A stretch of 64,000 bases of DNA, from NCBI RefSeq assembly GCF_002002735.1, contig NZ_MUNY01000031.1:1-64000 (forward strand). The letters run 5' to 3'. The stretch comes from Algoriphagus sp. A40. GTDB lineage: Bacteria; Bacteroidota; Bacteroidia; Cytophagales; Cyclobacteriaceae. The notes below the pieces were generated by a model that saw nothing but the letters and a program-made list of their open reading frames with translations, ran no database searches and was not told where the DNA came from. Each line of letters begins with the position of its first letter. The stretch's first letter is position 1. Shown here piece after piece: positions 36,083 through 46,236 of the stretch. The position numbers were made by a program, and so were the translations under genes.

Positions 36083-36155
36083 TGATCCCGCTGGGATTCG
36101 AACCCAGGACCCATACATTAAAAGTGTATTGCTCTACCAGCTGAGCTACGGAATC
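36083..36155 (-). tRNA. tRNA-Lys (UUU)
   Basis: A 73-base cloverleaf. Acceptor GATTCCG/CGGGATC has one G-U pair. The anticodon arm ATACA-CTTTTAA-TGTAT gives anticodon UUU, and the T arm is CTGGG-TTCGAAT-CCCAG. Discriminator A; CCA not encoded. An identical copy lies at 36720-36792. Confidence 0.95.
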
Positions 36156-36354
36156 AGATGTTTTAAGAAAGCCTCTTTTAGCTTTCGACTTTCTACTCGA
36201 ACCCAGAACCCTCCCGATAAAAATCGGGATGCTCTACCAGCTGAGCTACGGAATCAGATGTTTTAAGAAAGCCTCTTTTAGCTTTCGACTTTCTACTCGA
36301 ACCCAGAACCCTCCCGATAAAAATCGGGATGCTCTACCAGCTGAGCTACGGAAT
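36131..36354. repeat. Perfect 100-bp tandem duplication of tRNA-Lys fragments
   Basis: 36131-36230 is repeated base for base at 36231-36330, and a third copy begins with 24 matching bases (36331-36354). Each unit holds the 5' half of tRNA-Lys, a spacer and a remnant T arm. The first unit starts inside the intact tRNA-Lys. Confidence 0.95.
36197..36255 (-). pseudogene. Truncated tRNA-Lys copy, first of a tandem pair
   Basis: The 5' acceptor strand, D arm and part of the T arm match tRNA-Lys. The anticodon arm is replaced by TCCCGAT-TTTT-ATCGGGA, and the 3' acceptor strand is missing. It cannot fold as a tRNA. Confidence 0.85.
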
Positions 36355-36355
36355 C
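36297..36355 (-). pseudogene. Truncated tRNA-Lys copy, second of a tandem pair
   Basis: Identical to the copy 100 bp before it, except at the last bases. Same hairpin in place of the anticodon arm and same missing 3' acceptor strand. Confidence 0.85.
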
Positions 36356-36402
36356 GATTAACTACAAATAAAAAGCGGAACAAATTCCGCTCATTTTTTT
36401 TG

Positions 36403-36476
36403 TGATCCGCTTAGGATTCGAACCTAAGACCTACTGCTTAGAAGGCAGTTGCTCTATCCAGCTGAGCTAGCGGACC
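36403..36476 (-). tRNA. tRNA-Arg (UCU)
   Basis: A 74-base cloverleaf. Acceptor GGTCCGC/GCGGATC, anticodon arm ACTGC-CTTCTAA-GCAGT with anticodon UCU, T arm CTTAG-GTTCGAATC-CTAAG-like. Discriminator A; CCA not encoded. Confidence 0.95.
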
Positions 36477-36502
36477 CGGTGACTATCTCTAGTCCAATAA
36501 AG

Positions 36503-36576
36503 TCGGGGTGGCAGGATTCGAACCTACGACCTCCACATCCCAAATGTGGCGCGATACCGGGCTACGCTACACCCCG
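36503..36576 (-). tRNA. tRNA-Pro (UGG)
   Basis: A 74-base cloverleaf. Acceptor CGGGGTG/CACCCCG, anticodon arm CCACA-TTTGGGA-TGTGG with anticodon UGG. Discriminator A; CCA not encoded. Confidence 0.95.
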
Positions 36577-36626
36577 AAACTTTTTAAACTTTTTCAACCG
36601 ACACGTTTGCCAATTGAGGGATGAAA

Positions 36627-36682
36627 ACCTACGGCCTTCCCGATAGCAATCGGGACGAGATACCGGGCTACGCTACACCCCG
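36627..36682 (-). pseudogene. Truncated tRNA-Pro copy with replaced anticodon arm
   Basis: The 5' acceptor strand and D arm are identical to the tRNA-Pro just before it. The anticodon arm is replaced by TCCCGAT-TGCT-ATCGGGA, and the T arm and 3' acceptor strand are lost or degenerate. The same type of hairpin replacement as in the tRNA-Lys pseudogenes. Confidence 0.8.
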
Positions 36683-36719
36683 AAACTTTTACTTTTTAAC
36701 CCCTTGCGAGCTAAATTTG

Positions 36720-36792
36720 TGATCCCGCTGGGATTCGAACCCAGGACCCATACATTAAAAGTGTATTGCTCTACCAGCTGAGCTACGGAATC
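36720..36792 (-). tRNA. tRNA-Lys (UUU), second copy
   Basis: A 73-base cloverleaf with anticodon UUU, identical in sequence to the tRNA-Lys at 36083-36155. Discriminator A; CCA not encoded. It is probably the first gene of the tRNA transcript. Confidence 0.95.
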
Positions 36793-36879
36793 TTAAATCT
36801 TGCAAATTGACTCCCTAGCCTTGCTTTTTGCTAGATCATTGCCGTAATTGGACTGCAAATTTATGACTCTGATTTCTAA

Positions 36880-37605
36880 ATGCCAAGCCTCAAATCAATC
36901 TTTCTAGCAAAACTTTCTATATTTTTTCTCCTGTTTTTGCAAAGTATTCATTGTCAGGCCAATGTGCCGCAGCTTTTGGTAGCAGATTCTTTGTTTCAGC
37001 AACGTAGCTACAAGGAAGCGATGGAGATTTACCATATGAATTACCAATTAGGCATCTATTCGCCTTCGATGCTGCTCAAAATGGCCTTCATTTCCGAAGG
37101 GATTGGGGACAATGAAAACGCCACACTTTACCTAAGCAAGTATTATGATCTGAGCCCCAATCCCCAGACCATAACAAAAATTAAAAGTCTGACCGGGCAA
37201 TCCGAACTTGTAGGATATGAGGTCAGCGACGGAATGCGGTTTGTCCTTTTCTTGGTTGAATTCAAGGAGATTATTGTTGGCGCCCTGACATTGACTTTGA
37301 TCCTAACTTTGATATTTCTTTGGGCAAAAGGAAATAAGTTGACTGAAGCCAGATTCTATTGGCCATCTGTTATTCTGATCACCTTGATTTTTGTCACCAA
37401 TAATTTTCTTAAAGCTCAAAATGCGGCTTTAGTAACCAATAGCCCTACCTTGATTGTTTCAGAACCAAGTGCAGGAGGAGAAATGGTTGATTTGGTAGAG
37501 CCCGGCCACCGCGTCAAGATTCGTGCGTCAAAGGATATTTGGTATGAAGTGGAATGGAAAGATAAAATCGCCTATATCCGTAAAGACAACGTCACCAGGT
37601 TGTAA
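36880..37605 (+). CDS. Exported TPR/SH3-like membrane protein (BatE-like)
   Basis: A 241-residue protein. A signal peptide (ends near IHCQA) leads into two TPR-like helices pairs (LLVADSLFQQRSYKEAMEIY and MLLKMAFISEGIGDNENATLYLSKYYDL). Two transmembrane segments follow (about 135-155 and 165-180), then a C-terminal bacterial SH3-like domain (VEPGHRVKIRASKDIWYEVEW). This order resembles BatE-type proteins of Bacteroidota, but no batA-D genes are near. It lies between the tRNA array and an inverted tRNA-Lys fragment. Confidence 0.7.
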   Translation: MPSLKSIFLAKLSIFFLLFLQSIHCQANVPQLLVADSLFQQRSYKEAMEIYHMNYQLGIYSPSMLLKMAFISEGIGDNENATLYLSKYYDLSPNPQTITKIKSLTGQSELVGYEVSDGMRFVLFLVEFKEIIVGALTLTLILTLIFLWAKGNKLTEARFYWPSVILITLIFVTNNFLKAQNAALVTNSPTLIVSEPSAGGEMVDLVEPGHRVKIRASKDIWYEVEWKDKIAYIRKDNVTRL

Positions 37606-37667
37606 CTCGCATCTTGCATAAGCATTTCCATTACTGGCTGTAGTTTTCTCCACAGCCATTTGAACCA

Positions 37668-37713
37668 TTCCCAGCGGGATCACAAAAGTAGATTGGAAAC
37701 GGTCTGCTTTTTG
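37668..37713 (+). pseudogene. Inverted tRNA-Lys 3' fragment plus terminator
   Basis: CCCAGCGGGATCAC, the 3' end of tRNA-Lys, is followed by the same TTGGAAACGG-loop terminator hairpin and T-run found behind the tRNA-Lys genes, but on the opposite strand. It overlaps nothing else and marks the right edge of the rearranged tRNA region. Confidence 0.75.
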
Positions 37714-37800
37714 CGTTTCTGGCCTTTGAGGAAACCCCTGCTTGGTGAATTTAAAATCTCGCCTAGATTTGGAGTCAAATCACTTTTAACCCATGTTCCC

Positions 37801-38163
37801 GTGATAGATTTTAGGCGAATAGACCATGTTTTGATTTGCATTCCTCCCAATTCAAAGGAGGCTGCCAGAAACTTTTACACCGGAAGGTTGGGGCTAAAAG
37901 AAATCTCGGGAGAGCATCCGAATGGAGCTTTGTGGTTTGTGATTGGGGATGCAGAGCTGCATGTTAGAGAGGAGAATCTTGAGATTGGGATATCGGGAAG
38001 ACATCCGGCATTTGAAGTGCATGATTTGGCTAATGCAAAGAAATTTTTACAGGAACAGGGAATCGAAATTACCTTTTCCTCTCTGATTGAAGGAAGAGAC
38101 CGGTGTTTCTTTAGAGACCCTTGGGGCAACCGGTTCGAGTTAATCGAATTTGGGAAAAAGTAA
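37801..38163 (+). CDS. VOC family protein (glyoxalase/bleomycin resistance-like)
   Basis: A 120-residue vicinal-oxygen-chelate fold with two beta-alpha-beta-beta-beta repeats. IDHVLICIPPNSKEAARNFYTGRLGL opens the first (residues 7-32), and HPAFEVHDLANAKKFLQEQG the second, ending in FFRDPWGNRFELIEF. Metal ligands are likely His9 and a C-terminal Glu. The GTG at 37801 is preferred, because longer in-frame starts run back into the tRNA-Lys fragment. Function unknown. Confidence 0.8.
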   Translation: MIDFRRIDHVLICIPPNSKEAARNFYTGRLGLKEISGEHPNGALWFVIGDAELHVREENLEIGISGRHPAFEVHDLANAKKFLQEQGIEITFSSLIEGRDRCFFRDPWGNRFELIEFGKK

Positions 38164-38200
38164 AAGGGAATTCCGTGCTTTTTACTCGGACCTGGCCATT

Positions 38201-38836
38201 CTAAAAACTCAAAGGATCCATGTGCTTGAAGTGCCCGTTTAATTTGATCCTTTCCTTTGCGAGTTCAACTGTTTTGATCACCGGGATCATCCGCTTGAAA
38301 TGTTTGATCAGATAATCCGTTCTCTCACGTTCTGATTCCAGTTGCAGCAATTCCAATTCCTCCTCCAATTTCAATCCCAGCTTATGGGTGAATGTGTAAG
38401 AATTGACGTTTTTCGAATCTATTTCCCCTGGAAAATTTAGCAGATGTAGCATTTCCTTCAGGTAAAAAACGAATTCATGATGTAGGACTTCGGTGATTTT
38501 CGGATCGTCATTCAAAAAAGAAATATTTCCCCCTGCATAGAGTTTTCCCTGCATGGGATTATCAAAACTCAGGATTTTGAAGGGCCTCAAACCGCGGGTA
38601 CGAATATCCAGACGCCCATCTTCATAGCGTTTGTTGATTTTTTCCAGCACGACCTCAGTGCCATACCCGCTCAGCGAATTGATATAGGCGCAAATCCCCA
38701 AAGTAGTCCCGCTTAGCTCCACATCCGCAATTAACTCCCGATAACGAGGTTCAAAAATATGCAGGTTGAGCTCCTCTCCGGGAAATGCCACCAATTTCAA
38801 GGGAAATAAAGGAAGGTACATGACGGGTCGTTTCAT
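38201..38836 (-). CDS. LON peptidase N-terminal (substrate-binding) domain protein
   Basis: A 211-residue protein with the Lon N-terminal domain alone: LPLFPLKLVAFPGEELNLHIFEPRYRELI, then GTTLGICAY and a DIRTRGLRPFKIL strand. A helical C-terminal part follows (ELELLQLESERERTDYLIKHFKRMIPV). No ATPase or protease part is present. Stand-alone members are common and may bind unfolded peptides. The exact job is unknown. The start is M1 or M6. Confidence 0.85.
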   Translation of the reverse strand: MKRPVMYLPLFPLKLVAFPGEELNLHIFEPRYRELIADVELSGTTLGICAYINSLSGYGTEVVLEKINKRYEDGRLDIRTRGLRPFKILSFDNPMQGKLYAGGNISFLNDDPKITEVLHHEFVFYLKEMLHLLNFPGEIDSKNVNSYTFTHKLGLKLEEELELLQLESERERTDYLIKHFKRMIPVIKTVELAKERIKLNGHFKHMDPLSF

Positions 38837-38887
38837 GGATAACAGTCAGCCTTTGCCTATGGTTTTTAACAAGTCCTTTTAGAAACG

Positions 38888-38912
38888 AAAAAGCCCCAAA
38901 TTTTGGGGCCTT
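38888..38912 (-). terminator. gapA terminator
   Basis: GGCCCC/GGGGC stem with an A/T-rich loop, followed on the minus strand by TTTTT, just after the gapA stop codon. Confidence 0.85.
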
Positions 38913-38918
38913 TAAGAA

Positions 38919-40010
<1,092 letters not shown>

Positions 40011-40175
40011 TTATTACAAATAAACGGATAGCCCAAACTTCTTTAATCTCCCAGAACAGCGAATCACATTGATTTTGAATTCAAACGATTTCGCGTTCGA
40101 AAATTTTTATTTTGGACTTCTGAAGTTTAACAGTTCCGATTTTCAAAGAGTTTCAAAATAAAATTCCCTTTTCAA

Positions 40176-41048
40176 ATGTTTGTAGAAGCCATTCAAAAAG
40201 TAGCCGGATTTACCCGGGCCATCCATTCCATCTCCAGAAATTTCGGAATCCAAAAGGTGGAGAGAGGTGCCGCAACGCTGTTTTTTGTAAATGAAGAAGG
40301 GTGGGCATTGACCTGCAAGCATGTCGCCCAATGGCTTACTCAGGCAGATGGGATCAACAAGCGTTATTCTACCTTTTTGACAGAATCACAGAGTCTAAAT
40401 TCCGGACAGAAAAAAGCATTGGCTAAAAAACAGGGTTTTGATGAAAACAAAACCTTGGAAATGCGGGTGACCTTTGTGGACTGTGTGGACCGGATCACCA
40501 ACATCCATTTTTTCCTTCATCCTGAGTACGATTTGGCTTTGCTGAAATTTGAAGGGTTTGAAAAAGTTTCCTATTCGGGGCATCCTGTTTTTCTAAAAGA
40601 GGATCAATTTGCCCAGCCCGGCCAAATGCTCTGTCGCTTGGGATTTCCATTTCCGGAGTTTTCCAATTTTGGCTTGAATGCGGAAAAAGATATCCTGGAA
40701 TGGACCAAAACAGGGCAAGTCCGATCACCAAGATTTCCGATTGAAGGGATGCTGACTCGATTTTTGGGAGATAAGACCGGGAAAATCTATGGGATCGAAA
40801 TGAGTACTCCGGGACTTCGTGGCCAAAGCGGTGGACCGCTCTTTGATTCAGAAGGAAGAGTAGTAGGAATGCAAAGCAGAACCAAGCATCTGCATTTGGG
40901 ATTTGATATTGAGGAAAAGGAAGTCATCGCTCACGGTAAGGTGAAAAAGGTGAACGACTATGCATTTATCCACTTGGGAGAATGTATCCATGTTTCTGTA
41001 ATCAAAGAATTTATGAATCAGCATGGAGTTAAATTTCAAATAGGCTAG
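40176..41048 (+). CDS. Trypsin-like serine protease without export signal
   Basis: A 290-residue chymotrypsin-fold protein. The catalytic triad can be placed at His in WALTCKHVAQWL, Asp in HPEYDLALLKF and Ser in RGQSGGPLFDSEGRVVGMQS. No signal peptide, membrane segment or PDZ domain is seen, so it appears cytosolic, unlike most HtrA/DegP-type enzymes. The gene is isolated, so no partner is suggested. It might act in stress response or against invading elements, but this is speculative. Confidence 0.82.
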   Translation: MFVEAIQKVAGFTRAIHSISRNFGIQKVERGAATLFFVNEEGWALTCKHVAQWLTQADGINKRYSTFLTESQSLNSGQKKALAKKQGFDENKTLEMRVTFVDCVDRITNIHFFLHPEYDLALLKFEGFEKVSYSGHPVFLKEDQFAQPGQMLCRLGFPFPEFSNFGLNAEKDILEWTKTGQVRSPRFPIEGMLTRFLGDKTGKIYGIEMSTPGLRGQSGGPLFDSEGRVVGMQSRTKHLHLGFDIEEKEVIAHGKVKKVNDYAFIHLGECIHVSVIKEFMNQHGVKFQIG

Positions 41049-41060
41049 GTTCAAGAAAGA

Positions 41061-41093
41061 AGCTTTTCCAAAGTTTCAAACTTTGGAAAAGCT
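41061..41093. repeat. Perfect 16-bp palindrome
   Basis: AGCTTTTCCAAAGTTT and its exact reverse complement flank a single C. It lies 12 bases after the protease stop codon without a following T-run. It looks like a REP-type palindrome and may act as a terminator or mRNA 3' stabiliser. Confidence 0.75.
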
Positions 41094-41112
41094 GTCTATT
41101 TGCCGTTAAATC

Positions 41113-41143
41113 AAAAAGCCGGATCGTTTGAGACCCGGCTTTT
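41113..41143 (-). terminator. icd terminator
   Basis: AAAAGCCGG/CCGGCTTTT stem with an 11-base loop, followed on the minus strand by TTTT-rich sequence, just after the isocitrate dehydrogenase stop. Confidence 0.75.
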
Positions 41144-41150
41144 GGTTTTG

Positions 41151-43397
<2,247 letters not shown>

Positions 43398-43559
43398 CTA
43401 AAAGGATTTGCCTGTTTTGCTTTTTGGAAAGTTGGCAGAAAGAGGCCAGCAGATAAAAAAGGGGAAAACAGGGTCGAAAATTCAGCGCCTAAAATACGAA
43501 AATTAGCCTTGTTTCAAACCCCGTTTAAAGAATGTGGGGGAATCTTGAAAAGTGGATTT

Positions 43560-44357
43560 TTAAAGAATCCGAAACTGATCCGCGTCTCTCCAAGCTGGGA
43601 ATTTGGTGCGAAATTCCTCCAGTTTAAGAGCGGAAAGGGAAATAACCTGAATTCCGTCTTTTTCTCCCAAATCCAAGATTTTTTCTCCTCTAAAATCATA
43701 AGCAGCCGAATGCCCCACATAGGAAATTCCATTTCCATCTGTACCAATCCGGTTCACGCCAATAGAGTAAGAAAGATTTTCTATTGCTCTTGCGGGCAGA
43801 AGTGCGTCCCAGGCAGAAACACGAACTGCTGGCCAGGAAGCTATATAAAAAATAAGATCGTAACCAGCAACGCCATCTTCCCAGCCATTTCTCGACCATA
43901 CCGGGAATCGTAAATCATAGCAGATCTGCGGGCAAATTTCCCAGCCTTTAAGATTGAAAATGGGGAGTTTTTGGCCTGCCGAAAAATGCTTGTCTTCATT
44001 GGCCATTCTGAACAAGTGGCGCTTATCGTAATGTTCGGTATAGCCATCAGGATTGACCCAAAGTAGACGATTGAAAAATTTTCCTCCTTCAGAAATGATG
44101 GTGCTTCCGGTGATTGTCGCCTTGGTTTGGGCCGCCAGTTGCTTCATCCACTTACAAACCGTCAGGTTCATGGGTTCGGAGAGCTTGGCAGCCTCCATGC
44201 TGAATCCTGTCGGGAACATTTCGGGAAGAATGATCAGGTCTGTTTTTCCTTTTAAGCCCCAGATTTTTTCTTCCAGCATTGCAAGATTGGCAGTTTTGTC
44301 CTGCCAATGAAGGTCTGTTTGAACAAGTGCAATGCGGATTTCTGGGCTTCTTCCCAT
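43560..44357 (-). CDS. Nitrilase-superfamily amidohydrolase (omega-amidase-like)
   Basis: A 265-residue C-N hydrolase. The Glu-Lys-Cys triad is visible: Glu in IILPEMFPTGFS, Lys in YDKRHLF and Cys in CPQICYDLRFPVWSRN. The sequence follows the YafV/Nit2 omega-amidase group, which hydrolyses alpha-ketoglutaramate or ketosuccinamate. The start overlaps the stop of def by one base, so it is the last gene of a four-gene overlapping operon with the Ric-like protein, ruvX and def. Confidence 0.88.
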   Translation of the reverse strand: MGRSPEIRIALVQTDLHWQDKTANLAMLEEKIWGLKGKTDLIILPEMFPTGFSMEAAKLSEPMNLTVCKWMKQLAAQTKATITGSTIISEGGKFFNRLLWVNPDGYTEHYDKRHLFRMANEDKHFSAGQKLPIFNLKGWEICPQICYDLRFPVWSRNGWEDGVAGYDLIFYIASWPAVRVSAWDALLPARAIENLSYSIGVNRIGTDGNGISYVGHSAAYDFRGEKILDLGEKDGIQVISLSALKLEEFRTKFPAWRDADQFRIL

Positions 44358-44911
44358 TATTTCAGAGGATAGATCATTCGGTAATCTGTGGAGATTTTCC
44401 CTTTACTTACATCTATCAATTTAGATTGGATAAGTCGCTTTTTCAAGCCTTTCAGATAGTCGATGAAAAGTATACCCTCCAAGTGGTCATACTCATGCTG
44501 GATTACGCGGGCAGTCATTCCGGAAAATTCCTCCTCTTTTAAGTTCCAGTTTTCGTCGAAGTATTCGATGGTGAGTTTGTCGGGGCGGATGATTTCGGCC
44601 CTTACCTCAGGGATACTTAAACAACCTTCCTCGAATCCATAATCATCGCCATATTCGTCCAGGATTATCGGATTGATGAATACGCGGCGGATCCCTTTTT
44701 CCTCATCTTTTTCATCCAGCATCAGGGTGCTGTCGATGACAAAAAGGCGAACGCCTTGATTGATTTGAGGTGCAGCTAGACCTACCCCGTTGGCAAAGTC
44801 CATTGTGGCATACATATCATTGATCAGGGCAGTCAGATCAGTGCCTTCGGTAATTTCTTCAGCTTCTTTTTTGAGGATGGGATTGCCGTAAGCAACTATA
44901 GGGTAAATCAT
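44357..44911 (-). CDS. def: Peptide deformylase
   Basis: A 184-residue metalloprotease that removes the formyl group from new proteins. All three motifs are present: GVGLAAPQ, EEGCLSIPEVRAEI (metal Cys) and QHEYDHLEG (two metal His and catalytic Glu). Length is normal. Its start overlaps the ruvX stop by 4 bases and its stop overlaps the amidase start. Confidence 0.96.
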   Translation of the reverse strand: MIYPIVAYGNPILKKEAEEITEGTDLTALINDMYATMDFANGVGLAAPQINQGVRLFVIDSTLMLDEKDEEKGIRRVFINPIILDEYGDDYGFEEGCLSIPEVRAEIIRPDKLTIEYFDENWNLKEEEFSGMTARVIQHEYDHLEGILFIDYLKGLKKRLIQSKLIDVSKGKISTDYRMIYPLK

Positions 44912-45321
44912 TGTCTTTCGAGGTAAGATTGTAGAATGATTGCCGCAGAGACTTTGTCCAGATTTCCGGCTTTTTCTCTTCGGTCTTTCTTTTTGCTGCC
45001 CATGGCGATCATGCTTTGCATGGCCATTTTGGAGGTGAACCGTTCATCCACTAGGGCTATTTTTTTTTCGGGAAATGCTTTTTCAAGCTCCTCCTTCAAT
45101 TTGATTACTTTTGGTGTCATCTCGTTGTCCTGCCCGTTGAGGCGGATCGGAAGTCCCAGAACCAGCGCTTCGACTTCTTCTTTGGCACAATAGGCCTTGA
45201 GATAAATCATCAATTGACCTGTTTCGATGGTTTCCAGAGGATTGGCCAGAATTTTCAACGGATCGGTAACAGCCAAACCAGTTCGCTTAGTTCCCAGATC
45301 TATCGCAAGTATTCTGGGCAT
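44908..45321 (-). CDS. ruvX: Holliday junction resolvase / pre-16S rRNA nuclease family
   Basis: A 137-residue YqgF/RuvX protein with an RNase H-like fold. Its Asp motif is ILAIDLGTKRTGLAVTDP, then LGLPIRLNG, and the acidic VDERFTSKMA. KKDRREKAGNLDKVSAAIILQSYLE is the C-terminal active-site helix. In E. coli it matures 16S rRNA 5' ends. It overlaps its neighbours on both sides. Confidence 0.94.
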   Translation of the reverse strand: MPRILAIDLGTKRTGLAVTDPLKILANPLETIETGQLMIYLKAYCAKEEVEALVLGLPIRLNGQDNEMTPKVIKLKEELEKAFPEKKIALVDERFTSKMAMQSMIAMGSKKKDRREKAGNLDKVSAAIILQSYLERQ

Positions 45322-46079
45322 CAGTTGGTCTGGATTTTTTTACGGATTTTCCGAAGGGCTTCTTTTTCCAATTCCACGGCTTTGGGAAAAAGCAGCTCAT
45401 CTTCGATCTTGGCATGGATGGAAAGCTCCTTTTCGAAATTCTGAAGTTCGTGATAAAGGACTTTCATTGTCAGCGGCGCTGTATCTTCCAGAAAATAATC
45501 TCTGGTGAGCCGCCGGATTCCTTCCATTTCGTCATCGTGGATCTCATGCTGATCCGCCAACAGATGGATGGGATCTTTTTCAAGGATTGTCAAAGCATCT
45601 TGGGTCTTGAATTGACCGTCTTCGATATCCTGAAGCAGTTCAATTCTTTTGAACAGGCGGCTTTCCTCCTCATGAATGTGATGGATAAAATCATCCACAA
45701 AAAGGGGAAACATTATCCTCAGATCAGCAAGCAAAGGTCCAAAGGTTTGTTCTGGCTGAATTCCGGAAATAAGGTTGGAAAGGAAGGGAAGCTCCTGACG
45801 AACGAAGAAATAATGCTTCTTTTTGAGGTAAGCTACCAGGAGCTCAATTGGATTAAGATAAAGTTCTTCAGGAGTTGGGTCTTTTCGCTTTGCCCAGGAT
45901 TCCAGTTCGGCGATCAGGGTTCTGGGATTGACTTTGTGACTGCGGCAAACCTTCTCTAATGAATCGGTGGGGTATTGGTAAAAGCTGATTCCGAAATAGT
46001 GCAGTACAGCCGCGAAAACATAGTTTTCAGAAACTAATTCACCCACAGATGACTTTTCAAAATCCCGATTCAAGTACAT
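45321..46079 (-). CDS. Ric/ScdA-like hemerythrin domain protein
   Basis: A 252-residue protein with the layout of di-iron Fe-S repair proteins. An N-terminal DUF542-like domain (about 1-65) is followed by a hemerythrin fold with His/Glu ligands in KKHYFFV, HHIHEEESRLF, LADQHEIHDDEMEGI and IHAKIEDELLFPKAV. The usual Cys pair of the DUF542 domain is missing (ISFYQYPTDSLEKVC instead of a DFCCGG-like motif). It may have lost part of its repair role. First gene of the overlapping ruvX/def operon. Confidence 0.82.
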   Translation of the reverse strand: MYLNRDFEKSSVGELVSENYVFAAVLHYFGISFYQYPTDSLEKVCRSHKVNPRTLIAELESWAKRKDPTPEELYLNPIELLVAYLKKKHYFFVRQELPFLSNLISGIQPEQTFGPLLADLRIMFPLFVDDFIHHIHEEESRLFKRIELLQDIEDGQFKTQDALTILEKDPIHLLADQHEIHDDEMEGIRRLTRDYFLEDTAPLTMKVLYHELQNFEKELSIHAKIEDELLFPKAVELEKEALRKIRKKIQTN

Positions 46080-46236
46080 TGCACAAAAATAATTTTTTTT
46101 GGTAGAAAAAAGGGGAATAAATCAGACCTTTAACAATGCCAGTCGTACAATCAATCGTTAATTTTATCTAAAATCCATTTCCATGATGGATCATTTTGCG
46201 GTAGTTTGAGTTAATTGGATATAAAATCAAGAAAAA

